Source of the DNA: Phallusia mammillata
Taxonomy: Eukaryota; Chordata; Ascidiacea; Phlebobranchia; Ascidiidae
Direction: 5' to 3'
Length of the DNA stretch: 64,000 nt
Assembly: GCA_003260075.1 (NCBI GenBank)
Contig: QLIY01000729.1
Coordinates: forward strand, 19,539 to 83,538
Numbering within the stretch: the stretch's first letter is position 1; every line of letters starts with the position of its first letter. The notes beneath the pieces were generated by a model that was given only the letters and a program-made list of their open reading frames with translations, was not told the DNA's origin and ran no database searches. A program made the translations under genes and the position numbers. This document shows, piece after piece, positions 1 through 12,244 of the stretch.

Positions 1-849
1 AAGGTTCAGAATAAGATAAAGTTTCCGCATAGTTGAGAAACTACTTAAATAATTTTAGGCTAATATAAGTTTCAACTCCCAAATTTATTCAATTTTTGTT
101 CAAATGTTGGGCAATTTTACAGTTTCGTCATCATAATCGTCATTTAAATACACACCAGTTTGTAATTGAAAAGATTTCCGTTTTTGACCCCGGTCAACTG
201 AGAAAGGCTACATATTTTATTGTCTAGTGATTCCAAACATTTTCGGTTGCTCTAACATTGATTTTGACGACGTTTCGGTTTCGGCTTGAAGTATTTTTAA
301 CCTTTTAACCGAAACTTTTTAGCTCATGAATTCCATGCCCAAAGTCTTGCAAACGTCCAGTTAAAATGTATTCATTTAACTAATCGTATAGTCAATGCAA
401 AATACTTTAACTTTGTTATCAATTTGTAGGACAAGACATTTTAGGTACGCCTAATTATAGGTTTGTCAAACCAGTAAAAAATCGTTATTGTTCCTTACGA
501 AACATTATGATACATATACTTGAACGAAATATGTTTCATTTCGAGATAACAGCCTTGACAAAATATAACACAAGGTTACATAATCAGTTATTCATCGGTA
601 AAGGACTTTTGCATTACGTATTTGGAAGTTACTAGATTCCTAGTAATAGTAGGTCAGTCCGTTACTCGAAACCGCTAAGATGACAGCATCATCTTTACTA
701 CTGATTATCCTGATGTTTCTAAGCTGGCGTTTGGCAGACCAGTGACATTTGTAAGACTAGATTTAGGGCCACACATTAAGTTGTATGGTGGTTTTGTAGC
801 ATCTACTAACGTTGCTGTCACTGAGGTTTTAACGCTCTCTTGACGACGT
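1..849. other. AT-rich sequence without recognisable gene
   Basis: No reading frame longer than about 60 codons with protein-like composition and no repeat structure that I recognise. Probably intergenic. Confidence 0.5.
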
Positions 850-1940
850 AGATGGTTTGGACGTATGCAAGGCTAGCTTTAGACAGCTTGTTATACCAAC
901 AGGTCGAATTCCAAAGGGATAATACACTCCTTACTTTTTCACCTGCCAAACACATATTGCAGGTAAATTTGTTAATATTTTGGAAATGGTTTAAACATGT
1001 TTGCTGGTATACGTATAATATATGTAAGAAAATTGTTGAACTTTATCAATTTTTTTACATCAGGCCGCACGTCTGCCTAGTTTTAAGTTAATCTTCAATT
1101 CATATTCAATTGTCAATTGCACCGCGTTTAACCATTATCCACCAATTGTGCCCGACACTTTTTTGCGCCCCATAACGTTTTAACGTTGTACAACTTATTC
1201 CAGCTTGGTGATTGGTTTAGTGCAATTGTGTTGCTATGAATTGTCTTTTACCAAGCAAACTTAACTCAACTTAACTCAATATGGCAACTCTAAATATAGA
1301 ATGAACTACCAGACCATGTTTCCGAATTTACTTGTTTTCCGTATTTGCTTGAAAGACTTGATATATTGCTAAACAAACATTTAGTTTCGTTGTTTTATGC
1401 ACCGTCGAAACATAACCACAAATCAAGACTAAACTTTTCCGTTTTGGGTGTTGCCGTGTTGTTTTAAATAACAGGAGATGGTTTAGATTGATTTCAGAAT
1501 AGCCTTGGAACTTGCTTTGCTAAATAGGGCGTGTTTCTTTCATCTGCCACTTAAACACATATTGTTGGTTTATTTGTTATTAATGATTTTTCAAACAATT
1601 CAAAACATTTTTGGCTGGTATACTCATAATAAATATGACAGAATTCTACAGGTAACATGAAACCACATCAGTTTTAAATTAGTTGTCAATGCAATATAGT
1701 CTGTTCTTTGGTAGTGTTGTGACTTAAAACATGGAATGAATTAGAGTATTAGACCATGTTTCCGATTTGACTTGTTTTGCGTATTCGCTTGAAAGACTAG
1801 AAGGTAGAAGCCTAAATTATAATTGTTGGCAAACAAACATTTGGTTTTGTTGTTTAATGCACTGTCGAACAACATGACCACAAAGTAAGCCGACACTTTC
1901 CTTTTGGAGTGGTGCCGTGTTGTTTTTTAAAGAAGACTTA
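850..1940. repeat. Diverged direct tandem duplication
   Basis: Blocks at about 945-1030 and 1320-1465 recur in the same order at about 1545-1640 and 1758-1930. Shared words include AAACACATATTG, GCTGGTATAC, GACCATGTTTCCGA and GCCGTGTTGTTTT. The copies differ by many substitutions and indels and there is no G or C run between them. That makes this an older, genuine tandem duplication, unlike the homopolymer-joined pairs elsewhere in the window. The short open frame at 852-1091 lies in the first unit and is not kept in the second, so it is not a gene. Confidence 0.7.
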
Positions 1941-3917
1941 AACATTGTGAAACCTTTACACAATATCATACTTAATAAAATGTAGTTCGGGTCGGTACCA
2001 AGGTCTGTAGGAGTGCAAGGGGCCCATGAATATAAAAGTTAAATTGAAGTGAGCGCTGAGCTTGTGTATATGCCCAGACACGTGAAAATCCATACGGCGC
2101 TTAAGCCACAACGTGTGCAATTGTAATGTTGCTCACAGTGGTCCTCAGTGCACTCTCAGAGCTTGTGTGTATCCAGACACACGAAAAATTCGAAAAAGGT
2201 TAAACTTGGCCCACATTTGTCAAACTGTCGCCATTTTTCTGCGCCCCTTGCTGCGCTTCAAGCCAAAATATCAGCACTGGTCGATAGCAATCTTTGACAT
2301 ATTGACCTTGCAGCTTGATTGCCACTCTAGATAAAGTCACAGCGCGCATGGTTCATGTCAAGTCCCAAAATATCTGCCCCCCTTTCCCTGTCGACTCGGC
2401 GCCGTTTTATGATGTCATAGAGTGATGCTGTGACGTCATAAGTGCGTGCGATCGGAAGTTTGGTTTTGGAATTGCGGGATTATTTGTGGTGAAGGCAATT
2501 TTGTTCCGATTGAAGTAATTGCAGAGTAAAAATATAACCCACTCTTATATGCTATTGCAGGCCATTCACTTGTGCAGACGATTAAAAGTAAATTTGTTTG
2601 TAAATGATACATTTATTAATACAACTTAAATACAAAATACAAATGTTCTACAAACATACAACTTGAAGCATAATCCAAACACCCACAAAGGAACCAATTT
2701 CCCTCAATTTTCAAGCTCTGCAAAAAAAGGAACTGTTCATCAAGGCACTGAAACCAACCAATTGAAAACACGGCGTGCTTGCTTCAAGCACAAAGCACTT
2801 TGCGCTTTGCGTTTTAGAGCAAGACACCGAACAATAGCCCTATGTTTTGTAACAATCCCCATTGCCCTGTTGATCGATGATGCGTACAATGTTAGTTCCT
2901 GCTCCATTTGTTAGATTTTATCAGCAACTGTTTGTTGTAGTTCGTTATTTGGCCACGAATTTGTGCAATATGTGTACAGAAACTTTAATAGATTTAGCAG
3001 GCTGTATATGGTTGCATATTATTGTGTTTTGACAGCTTTTTGACTATTTTTTGCCACTTCAAATGCATGTAACTGGAAATATGCCTGTTTTAGCACAGGA
3101 CTGCTTGTAAAATGTTTTGATTGTATTGTTTTTGCTTAGCAGACTTTTGACCAATAAGTAGCAAAGCTTTGGCTAGTATGAAATGAATTGTAGTATAAGT
3201 TTAGTTGCATAAATGCGGCAAAAAATAAGAATATATTGCAGTACACTAAACATTCCATACAACTGTGTAAAAATTAGTCACAGAACATGTGTGTTTTCAG
3301 GTGGGCTATGTTTTATGACTAAGTTTATACTTGTTGATATATGAGATTAGACATAAAAGGTATCATCACAAAATTGTTTGCTCGTCTGTCTAGAATTTAA
3401 ATAGCTATGAGTAATTATTTGTTGATAGCATGATAGCTTCGTGGGCCTCGCGGTTTAGATAGACTTTCACTCATTTGCTCGACTTTTAATCCAGTTATTG
3501 TTCATCCCAAACACGTTTTTGCGTTTCGAGGTGACCAATAATGTAAATACAGACACTTAAATGTTTGCATAATGAAACCGCCACGCATAGCTTTTGCTTA
3601 TAGTTTGTGGTCATTGCTAAATACGTTCACAAACTGAAAAAGGTAAATTGAGTCTTTGGAAGTCTTGTTCTTAAACTACAGAAAGCACATTTATTTAAGA
3701 TCTATTACTTTACGTTTGCCTTGGTTTATGTAAACTGAAATTAATAGATTTGCTTTTGAACAATGCCCTTCACTTTTGAAAAAAATATAAATTTGACCAA
3801 ATAGACGTAAACATATTTTTTGTTACTTTAACGTTTGCATTTGTTATTTAAACGTTTGGATAATAAAGCATGCCGTTTTTACGTCTTTTTGGGTCGTTAT
3901 ACTGGTCACAAACTTGT
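1941..3917. other. Intergenic sequence with minor repeats
   Basis: No gene supported. A short repeat (GAGCTTGTGTATA-type followed by CCAGACAC) occurs near 2058 and 2159. A TGACGTCATAAG motif followed by CGGAAGT lies at 2431-2459 and recurs elsewhere in the window. Around 3441-3510 a CGTGGGCCTCGCGGTTTAGA stretch resembles the head of a tRNA-derived SINE, but I cannot define its ends. Confidence 0.4.
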
Positions 3918-3925
3918 GCATAGAT

Positions 3926-4303
3926 TAGGCCTACCATACGTCCTCTGTTTGGAGGACATGTTTTTTAACAAAAACCAAGTTGTCCTCCGAGGACAAGAAA
4001 AAATACCCAAATGTCCTCCTTTTAAAGGAATTTCTGATTTATCAAATACATATGTGACAATTGTGCTATTCAAAACAGCAAAATATAGATCTTAGCTTAT
4101 GTTTTAAAGAATACAGGTTTTCCTTTTTTTAAATACAAGCTTATTTTAATGTTGTGGTGTAATAAACGTCAAACTTTATCCAAACTATATTGTATATCAT
4201 TTAATTTTTGAAGCTTTTATTTTTTGGGGGGCCTTCAATTGTTTTTTCATGTTCTTTTCAACAATGTGTCCTCCTTTTTGAGGATGGAAATATGGTAGGC
4301 CTA
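3926..4303. mobile_element. MITE with 13-bp TIRs and 8-bp target duplication (hAT-like)
   Basis: The element starts TAGGCCTACCATA and ends with the exact inverted complement TATGGTAGGCCTA. It is flanked by the direct repeat GCATAGAT at 3918-3925 and 4304-4311. A perfect 8-bp target duplication is characteristic of the hAT superfamily, although the terminus does not begin with the usual CAG. Internally, GTCCTC and GAGGAC words near both ends form extra inverted repeats. It is 378 bp long with no coding capacity, so it would be moved by an enzyme encoded elsewhere. Confidence 0.85.
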
Positions 4304-4311
4304 GCATAGAT

Positions 4312-5630
4312 CCGTGTCTAGTGTTCAAAAATATAAGATTATATTGATGTACGAGGATCGTTCTAATTGTAGACATTAATTTTTGGCCAACGTATTGAGA
4401 AGATAGTAATATAAACACTAATACGGAAAAAATGTAGTGGCTATAAGTTGCATGACTTTTTGCCTTTTTTTACTTCACGACCCAGCATTGCTAATTGCAT
4501 CATTTAGTTTCTAAAGTTTGTTTTGAAGAGATTGTGTAGTCGCTTTGCATTCCTGTGTGCGTTCACGCAGACGCCAAGTTGTCGCCCAATTTGCAACGTT
4601 TCGTTTCGTATTCCTTAAGTGCTATGTGCAACCTTGGTGAAACCAGTCAAGCATTGCGGTTTGTTATTGTGTTTTAACCTGTCATTTCGCCGTGGCCGCT
4701 GTTTTGGCGTAAAGTTGAACTTCAATTTGGTTGTATTGAAAACTTGGGTGGTCAAAAAAGCATTGGCATGCGATCATTTGCAAACTACGTTACTGAAAAT
4801 GGCATAATGGGCCAGGGTTCGGCAACGTTTTAAGCTACGCGTACCGATTTACTTGTTATTTCCATTTGGTAATGACTTTGCATGCCAACTTTTTTGTGGA
4901 TAACACTGGTTAGTGGCAGGCGATCTTAATATGAAGCAGAAATAAGAGTGTTTTGTGCATGTAGGCTGGACTTGAAGACAATTTCGTGATAAAAAAAAAC
5001 TGAATAAAGAAGTGTAACAGGTTAAATTTGTATTTCAATGTAAACACGCAAATGGGTTGGCGTACCATGAAAAATCACCTTGCGTTGTACTTATTGTACA
5101 TTAAAACAGAGGTTCAAAAGTAGGGGCGCGACGCCATACAATGCACTTTTGTGATTGTGCATTCACTTTCTTAACCAAAATCCTAAACGATTTAAAAATA
5201 AAACCTCAATTACAAGCGGCACCGTGGCCATATTTCGCATTGTGTTTTTTAAGTTACTTTACACAAAAATCAAGGCTTAGTGCCTGTGAGGTGCAGTTTT
5301 GTTTCTGAGCAAATTAATATCTGCCTTTGGTGTGCAACACAGTAAAGTAAACTTCGTGTAATGGTGTTTCCCTCTGTCTAATTTTGCTGTTCTTTGTCCA
5401 TCAGTGATAAAAGTTGCACACCCTTTTTTGACCACAAAACTACCACTTTTGGCAATACTTACTATTGCTTCAAGCGGGAACTTTCAAAGCAAAGTTTAAT
5501 TTTACTGTTTTGACTGGGAGTGCCGGCCATGTCTGGACAATGTTGTATTCACCTAAAACATTTTTTCTATTCTTAAAAATACTGCCTATGACGTAACAAT
5601 CCCCATTGTACTTAATTATAAACGAACAAT
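4312..5630. other. Intergenic sequence, nothing recognised
   Basis: AT-rich, with only short frames (the longest is 62 codons at 4619-4807) that lack splice context or protein-like composition. Confidence 0.4.
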
Positions 5631-5636
5631 TGCCAC

Positions 5637-6372
5637 ATGTGGCCCGCAGGAAGGTTCTGAGTGGCCCGCGTGGTATTTTTTGAAATTACTCATATTGGCA
5701 ACTTAAATTGCCTACGTAGTTTATGGCAAACTTTCATTCCGAAAAATTGGCATTTATTGCTTGCTTTATTTCTTTGTTAATAGACTTTCTACATTGTTAC
5801 GTCACAATCTGACTCGTGCTTCAAGAGTCCGTCACTAATGTTTCTTGGTTTGTTAAGATACTTTTAGTATAAGAGACTCGCGCAAAACGCATTTAGCAGT
5901 AAAACTTCTTCCGCACTCTGCTGCAGTGATATTGATTATGCCAAACAGGAAACAAAAGCAAGTAACACCAACAGAACTTTCCAAGAAAGGTTGACATGTA
6001 ACTTTAAATCCCTTGTAAGATCAGTAATTTCTGACAGCCATATAGAAAAATCGCTTCGCATTGCTACATCGTCCATCTCACCGAATATTGCCAAACTTGT
6101 TAGAGAAAAACAGTGCCAAACTTCACGTTGAAATGTCGACGTGTGGGAAGAACTTTGTTGACTTAACTATATCTTGGTGTGTTTATTGTTCTTATAATTG
6201 TAAACGAGGACAAGAAACATTTCTAAGATTAGAATTTCGGTGTGAGGATTTTAATTAGAAATTATAAGACAGCTATTTCGAAGATCCTAAATTAGCAGTA
6301 ACACTCAAGTGGCCCGCGCAATCATTCGTAAACAGCATGTGGCCCTTTGGCCAAAAAGGTTGGACACCCCTG
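5637..6372 (+). mobile_element. Decayed hAT transposon, left end missing
   Basis: The right end reads GGCCAAAAAGGTTGGACACC followed by CCTG. This is the inverted complement of the common hAT terminus CAGGGGTGTCCAACC. The left part contains GCCACATGTGGCCCGCAGG, the expected subterminal sequence, and the right part has the matching CATGTGGCCC. No CAGGGG terminus is visible on the left, so that end is truncated or mutated. The interior carries the C-terminal remnant of a transposase, listed separately. Family knowledge: this is a hAT element of the Charlie/GTF2IRD2-related type. Confidence 0.75.
5970..6131 (+). pseudogene. hAT transposase C-terminal fragment
   Basis: A frame ending in TGA at 6129-6131 encodes the stretch SDSHIEKSLRIATSSISPNI followed by AKLVREKQCQ. 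Known family feature: the extreme C-terminus of hAT transposases, after the dimerisation region, carries an L-R-I/V-A-T/S segment, then P-D/N-I, then L-V and K-x-C-Q. Only the last 50 or so residues survive. Upstream the frame degenerates, and the rest of the catalytic core is not found in the roughly 340 bp to the left boundary. It is non-functional and lies inside the decayed hAT element. Confidence 0.7.
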
Positions 6373-7317
6373 ACTTAAACTGTATTACGATATTTTGACA
6401 AATTCATTACGTCATTTGTTGGCGATGACGTCACGAGTCCATGTCATTATTTCGTCGTTCATTCGCAATGACGACTTTTGTATGTTAAGTTGAGACTTTT
6501 TATGCAAAAAACTTCCTTCAAAATTTAAATGGTAAAGTTATATTACATTTGAACGTGAACATGGCTTTACGTATCGATAAAATGCCAAAGACTGACATGG
6601 AACGTATTCATTTGTAATCACTTCCTTTATTGATTTGATTACATTATTATTGATTATGATACCCTAGTCAGATATATTTTACCATTAACGTAGATAATCG
6701 ATATTTGAGGGTGCTTGTTGTGTGAGTTTCAGTAACTGCTTGTGGAAATAGCAATTGCTCTCTAAACCATTTCTTAACAGTCATGCAGTCCCGTGATGAC
6801 AAAGTTCAAACCAGTTCAATGCTTGCTGTGCATAAACTGCTAAACTTTGTTCCCGATTTGACTGCACGCTGAGCATGTGATGTTATTGTTAGTACAGCAG
6901 TTGGTGGTGGACATGTTTTGTTTGTGATAAATACTAACAGTTTAAAATAAATGCAGCTGGTTACTGCTGTAAAAGTTTTTGTTGCTTTGTTGACAATACA
7001 TTGAATTTGACATTGAGTTGTTAGACAAATAGAAAAATATTTGAATTTCTTTGGAAACTGCTACTTTGCAAAAGTTTTGTACCAGCTGCAGAATAATTAT
7101 ATGTTTTTACCGAAGCTTACTGACTAACCAACTGGTAACGCACGCAAGGCTATTTTGTTACTTCCGGCTGTTTTTTTAAATGCAAGGTTGCAAAAAACTT
7201 GCTAAACGTAACTTGGCCTAGATTTATATGATCGTAAAACACAATTCACTATTATATTTGCCGTTTTTTGGATTGTGTTGCAACCATATAGTGAAGTACA
7301 GGTCAAAAACGGTTTCT
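6373..7317. other. Intergenic sequence, nothing recognised
   Basis: AT-rich. A CRE-like TGACGTCA occurs at 6426-6433. No gene or bounded repeat seen. Confidence 0.4.
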
Positions 7318-7511
7318 ATTGGGTCCTACCAGACCCTTATATTGACTTAATTGGTTTTGTTGCTGAGCAAATAAGCCAGTGACAATACGCCAAGCAACCG
7401 ACAATGCTGGGGGGGGGGTTATTGGGTCCTACCAGACCCTGATGTTGACTTAAATAGCTTTGGTGCTGAGCAAATAAGCCAGTGACAATACGCCAAGCAA
7501 CCGACAATGCT
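7318..7511. repeat. Direct repeat pair split by G10
   Basis: The copies are 7318-7408 and 7421-7511, separated by a run of ten G at 7409-7418. They differ by several SNPs, and both end at the same word, CCGACAATGCT. This is the first of the homopolymer-joined pairs and most likely represents two alleles placed in tandem by the assembler. Confidence 0.85.
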
Positions 7512-7893
7512 TTGTCACTCTATTTGAACTTTTGTATTCGAGTTTTCGGTTCTGCAAGACGTACAATAGTTGCAGTGTACTGAATGTTTAACTAAGTCGC
7601 TACCAGCGAAGATGAATGCAATGAACCTTTCGTGCGGCAATTCGGTTAAATGTATTGTATATGTAACGAGCTGCAGATGTAAGGTCTCATCTGTGCAGCT
7701 CGTTACAAGAGATTGGCTGTATTGGCTAAAGTACCTACCTTACAGCACTCCATTCTGCAGCTTATACTTATCAACTTATCATATACTGACTTAATGCTTT
7801 TATTTTGTATTGTAAGTGGTTTTTTAAGTGTAGTAAGTCATATTTTTGGTTGGGTTTTCTGATTCTGAAAATTGTTGAATGCTTGGTATATAA

Positions 7894-8628
7894 CAGGGGT
7901 GGCCAAACTGCGGCTTTTTGAGCCTTTGATTGCGGCTCTTTAATGTTACACATGCATTTCCCCATCTTGCAGTTGTTTGACCAGATGATAAAACAATGCA
8001 TTCTATCACGTATTAACAATAGACTGACTGTTTGTAATAACAAATGTACATTCCGCAAACCGAAAAGAACATTATTGTACAGAAGCGTGCTAGCTTGTGC
8101 ATTGTAGTCAAATATATTATCAGGTTTAGGCTGTAAGTGTGGGCTGACATTGAAAGCATTTTACATTTGTGTTGCAGCCTCTATTAGCAATAATTGCAAA
8201 GTTTAAACCTGTGTGTCTTATCTGTCGGGGGGGGGGGGGGGGGGGGAGCTGTAAGTGTGGGCTGACATGGAAAGAATTTTACATTTGTATTGCAGTCTCT
8301 ATTAGCAATAATTGCAAAGTTTAAACCTGTGTGTCTTATCTGTCAAGCTTCGTTCAATCATTACAAAACTAGTAACTTAAAACGTCATTACAAAGCTAAA
8401 TACAAAAATTTTCCCATCATATCAGCCTAATTTCAAGCAGCCCAGGTGGAGACTCACAGTATCACCACACAACAATAATCATTATTTGATAGCTTACACT
8501 TCGTTGTGAGTGAATAAATTCGTTTTTTGATTTTTTTGTGTTGCGGTTATTTTAAAACTAAGTTTTGTGATATGCGGCTCGAGCATGAAGCGGGTCTGGC
8601 CACCCCGAGCATGAAGCGGGTCTGGCAA
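7894..8628. mobile_element. hAT-like insertion, absent from the neighbouring copy
   Basis: The left end CAGGGGTGGCCAAACTGCGG is a typical hAT terminus. Near 8591-8606 the sequence TCTGGCCACCCC is its inverted counterpart. It is followed by a repeated GAGCATGAAGCGGGTCTGGC before unique sequence resumes at AACTTACCAGCCC. The copy beginning at 9296 reads TGGTATATAA directly joined to CTTACCAGCCC, which is the site without the insertion. The expected right-hand copy of an 8-bp target duplication (GTATATAA) is mostly missing, so the right junction has been rearranged. The interior contains the 8130-8344 repeat pair and no transposase frame. Confidence 0.7.
8130..8344. repeat. Direct repeat pair split by G20
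   Basis: The copies are 8130-8226 and 8248-8344 around a run of 20 G at 8227-8246, differing by about five SNPs. The pair lies inside the hAT-like insertion. Confidence 0.85.
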
Positions 8629-9911
8629 CTTACCAGCCCTTGTCAAGAAAATGAATATCAACAGTAAGTAATGGTCTCAGTTGCTTGTGTGGAAATAGAT
8701 TACATTGTGATGTAACAGTATTTAACTATTTACAATCTGCAACAGATTTTGTGGATTATATTTTGACAGAATAATTTGGTGATATAGCGAGCTCACAATG
8801 AAAAAGAGCAGTCAAATTACACCATTGTTAATATTGACTCAGTTTTAAGTGCGTTGGACTTCAATTTCCAATGAGCAAGCAGTTTTTTTCCGGTCAATAT
8901 TTGCTTTACTTTTAAGTGCGCAGACATTAGTGGCAAGGCTTACATCCATTTATTAAATTATCACTTTGTTATTAAGGCGTAATTCAGTGTAATTCACCAC
9001 TGTTTGAGGAGTTTTGTGTTTGAAATTACTTCGACCTAAATATTTTGTTAAATCTTAAGTCCAATCGTTATACATTCGCTTTTTCTAAAGTTATCAACCT
9101 AAGGGTGAATTGAATTAAATTTTATCTGTCATTAAATTTTTGTGTGTGAAATATACAACTAAACACAAATGTGTCATCCAATAGCAATGTTTTCAAAGCG
9201 GCTGATTAATTTTGCTTTTACCAAGATAGCATCACCCCAGTGAAACGTTGGCCGCCCTAAAGAGGATTTTTTCGTAAAAACAATTGGGGGGGGGGTGGTA
9301 TATAACTTACCAGCCCTTGTCAAGAAAATGAATAACAACAGTAAGTAATGGTCTCAGTTGCTTGTGTGGAAATAGATTACGTTGTGATGTAACAGTATTT
9401 AACTATTTACAATCTGCAACAGATTTTGTGGATTATATTTTGACAGAATAATTTGGTGATATAGCGAGCTCACAATGAAAAAGAGCAGTCAAATTACACC
9501 ATTGTTAATATTGACTCAGTTTTAAGTGCGTTGGACTTCAATTTCCAATGAGCAAGCAGTTTTTTTCCGGTCAATATTTGCTTTACTTTTAAGTGCGCAG
9601 ACATTAGTGGGGGGGGGGCATTGACTCAGTTTTAAGTGCGTTGGACTTTTTTCCGGTCAATATTTGCTTTACTTTTAAGTGCGCAGACATTAGTGGCAAG
9701 GCTTACATCCATTTATTAAAATATATCACTTTGTTATTAAGGCGTAATTCAGTGTAATTCACCACTGTTTGAGGAGTTTTGTGTTTGAAATTACTTCGAC
9801 CTAAATATTTTGTTAAATCTTAAGTCCAATCGTTATACATTCGCTTTTTCTAAAGTTATCAACCTAAGGGTGAATTGAATTAAATTTTATCTGGGGGGGG
9901 GGGGGGGGGGG
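8629..9911. repeat. Three overlapping copies joined by G runs
   Basis: Copy A (about 8627-9285) is followed by G10 at 9286-9295. Copy B (9296-9608) is followed by G10 at 9609-9618. Copy C (9621-9892) restarts inside the sequence of B and continues as A does. C is followed by G19 at 9893-9911. C lacks a roughly 24-base stretch present in A and B after GCGTTGGACTT, and has a small ATA indel. B and C together recover the order of A, as expected for a second haplotype broken into two contigs. Confidence 0.85.
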
Positions 9912-9912
9912 T

Positions 9913-10233
9913 AAATGCCTATATCGTCTATCTATTTAATCTCTATACGTGTTTTGCGCATTCTAGTATTGTAAGGCCGCTCAATAAACAATGACATTAA
10001 CTGACGCGAATACTAACGTTAGACCTATATATGGCCCTATGTGTCATTAAACAAGGCTTCCCGATAGCTGGGGGGGGGGGAAATGCCTATATGGTCTATT
10101 TAATCTCTATACGTGTTTGGCGCATTCTGGTATTGTAAGGCCGTTCAATAAACAATGACATTAACTGACGCGAATACTAACGTTAAACCTATATATGGCC
10201 CTATGTGTCATTAAACAAGGCTTCCCGATAGCT
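9913..10233. repeat. Direct repeat pair split by G11
   Basis: The copies are 9913-10069 and 10081-10233, with G at 10070-10080. They differ by SNPs and one short deletion (TATC near TCTATC). Both copies end at GATAGCT. Confidence 0.85.
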
Positions 10234-10592
10234 GTAACACATCTAGTTTCTCGTTAAAATCCTACGTGTGTAATGTACAACCCCTTGTCAGAAAAGTCTG
10301 CTATTATTACTTTGCATTGGCTTGGCATGAGGCCAAAAATGCAAAGTAAAGCCGTTAAAAAGGATATATGATACGTTTTAAGCTCTTTAGACCACTCTCA
10401 GGCGTTCATTACATGTTTATGCTTTCTTGATTATGCATTTTTACTTTGGTTTTTGCAGCAAGTTAAAGCAAAAATGGCGATTTACTTTAAAAATTATAAA
10501 ACTGAGTTATGTCTTAGCTTACACCGTCAACTTGTCAGCAGCATTCACTTAAATCTGCCGACATTTTTTTCGGTGTGTGTTTGTGGTCGTTT

Positions 10593-10719
10593 AGTCAACG
10601 TTGGTTTGCACGTTTTGACGCGAAAAGTGTTTTTTTTTCGTTTTTTGCATGGGGGGGGGGAAGTTAATGTCGGTTTGCACGTTTTGACGCGAAAAGTGTT
10701 TTTTTTTCGTTTTTTGCAT
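10593..10719. repeat. Direct repeat pair split by G10
   Basis: The copies are 10593-10650 and 10663-10719, with G at 10651-10660. A 122-codon open frame runs across both copies only because the duplication keeps frame. It has no protein-like signature and is not called as a gene. Confidence 0.8.
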
Positions 10720-11251
10720 TGCTCACTTTGCAATTCTTCAAAAAGTATGGGTTGCAAAGGATGTAGCCTTTACCGGGCCACTCGTATGCCTGCAAAACAA
10801 AAAAATACCTTTGAGTCTTAGAAACGCTGTATTAATCACCGAGTACTTTCGATTTGTTGAATAGTTGGCATTGCTAAATAGCGGTATAGAGTTTAGGTTT
10901 GTAATTACGAGCCTAATTAAAGTTCAGGTTTTTTAATTTCGCACACATTGTTGTTATTCTCGAATCTACCCTGAAGTGATTATTTTTTTAATGTTTTTTA
11001 TCCATGCCTAGGCGAGTGCTTTTTTTGCTCACGGGACGCTTGCAAAATAGTCATAGTTAGGAAACATCCCTAAAGCTAAACTATAAGTAACTTTATGGGG
11101 AATAACTAACCCTTTTTATGATTTACTATTATTTTTTACTGTGTAATGCATAGTTTTGCTTGCATTAATGATCAGTCGATGGAATTTACGTTGCAGGCTT
11201 AAATTTCTGCTTTAATATTCCCATCTATTGTAACGTGCGTCCTTATCATGT
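10720..11251. other. Intergenic sequence, nothing recognised
   Basis: AT-rich with no bounded features. Confidence 0.35.
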
Positions 11252-11466
11252 TACATAAGGCATTTATTTCAGGGAGAATTAGATAACAGTTACACTAACG
11301 CACACCTCACACCATCGTATCATGGTATATTTGGTAGCGGTTATAAAAGTTTTGGGGGGGGGGATACATAAGGCATTTATTTCAGGGAGAATTAGATTAC
11401 AGTTACACTAACGCACATCTCACACCATCGTATCATGGTATATTTGGTAGCGGTTATAAAAGTTTT
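11252..11466. repeat. Direct repeat pair split by G10
   Basis: The copies are 11252-11353 and 11365-11466, with G at 11354-11363. They differ by two or three SNPs. Confidence 0.85.
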
Positions 11467-11988
11467 AGACAACATACAGAACTGAGATTATAGTTTTGTC
11501 TTAAAAGGCCGAACATCAATTATGGTTATAGCGAGATCACTGTACTATGTTTGTTATAAACATGTTTTTCAAAAATATTAAATTCAGCACTTTTAAAACA
11601 TTAATAGATAGGACTGGGCTGTGCTCAATATTCGGTTACGTCTGTACCTAAATTAAGCTAGGTCTGCACATGGGCTGGGCCAAAACAATTACTGGTCACA
11701 AAATTTCGTTTCACGATGAAATGTTTGTCACGTGAGCAGAAAGTACTTTATGACATCACAATTCTTACTACTGAAGGGGGAAGTTTGTGAAACAAGGGTA
11801 ATTTTCAAAACACTGGAAAATTATACTCTGACTTCTGACACGTTTCGAAAATGCACGATACAGAACTCCACAAGTTTTTGAGTCAAACAACATTTTTTTC
11901 AGGCAAAGGAGAACTAATAATTCTTTCTTGCGTGGTGGAAATTTAAACCTCATCAGAGCAATTTGGATCTAAAATAAAACTGCCATAC
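11467..11988. other. Intergenic sequence, nothing recognised
   Basis: AT-rich; only a 61-codon minus-strand frame without support. Confidence 0.35.
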
Positions 11989-12244
11989 AGAGAACTTGCC
12001 TACATTGCACGATTTTTTTTGGCAAAATGAACAAAATCGCCATTTTTGGTATCCCTTTTTAAAGTTTGCTTTTTTATTCCGCTATTTTCCCTTGTATAGG
12101 GTAAGCTGTGGGGGGGGGGGAGAGAACTTGCCTATATTGCACGATTTTTTTTGGCAAAATGAACAAAATCGCTAGTTTTGGTATCCCTAAAAATGCAAGT
12201 TTGCTTTTTTATTCCGCTATTTTCCCTTGTATAGGGTAAGCTGT
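11989..12244. repeat. Direct repeat pair split by G11
   Basis: The copies are 11989-12109 and 12121-12244, with G at 12110-12120. They differ by SNPs and small indels around TTTGGTATCCC. This is the last G-type junction before the N gap. Confidence 0.85.

Noticed and set aside
10453..10821. 122-codon open frame on the plus strand
   Set aside because: It spans both copies and the G run of a homopolymer-joined repeat. The repeated FLH-type peptide is simply the duplicated DNA, and no domain or splice context is present.
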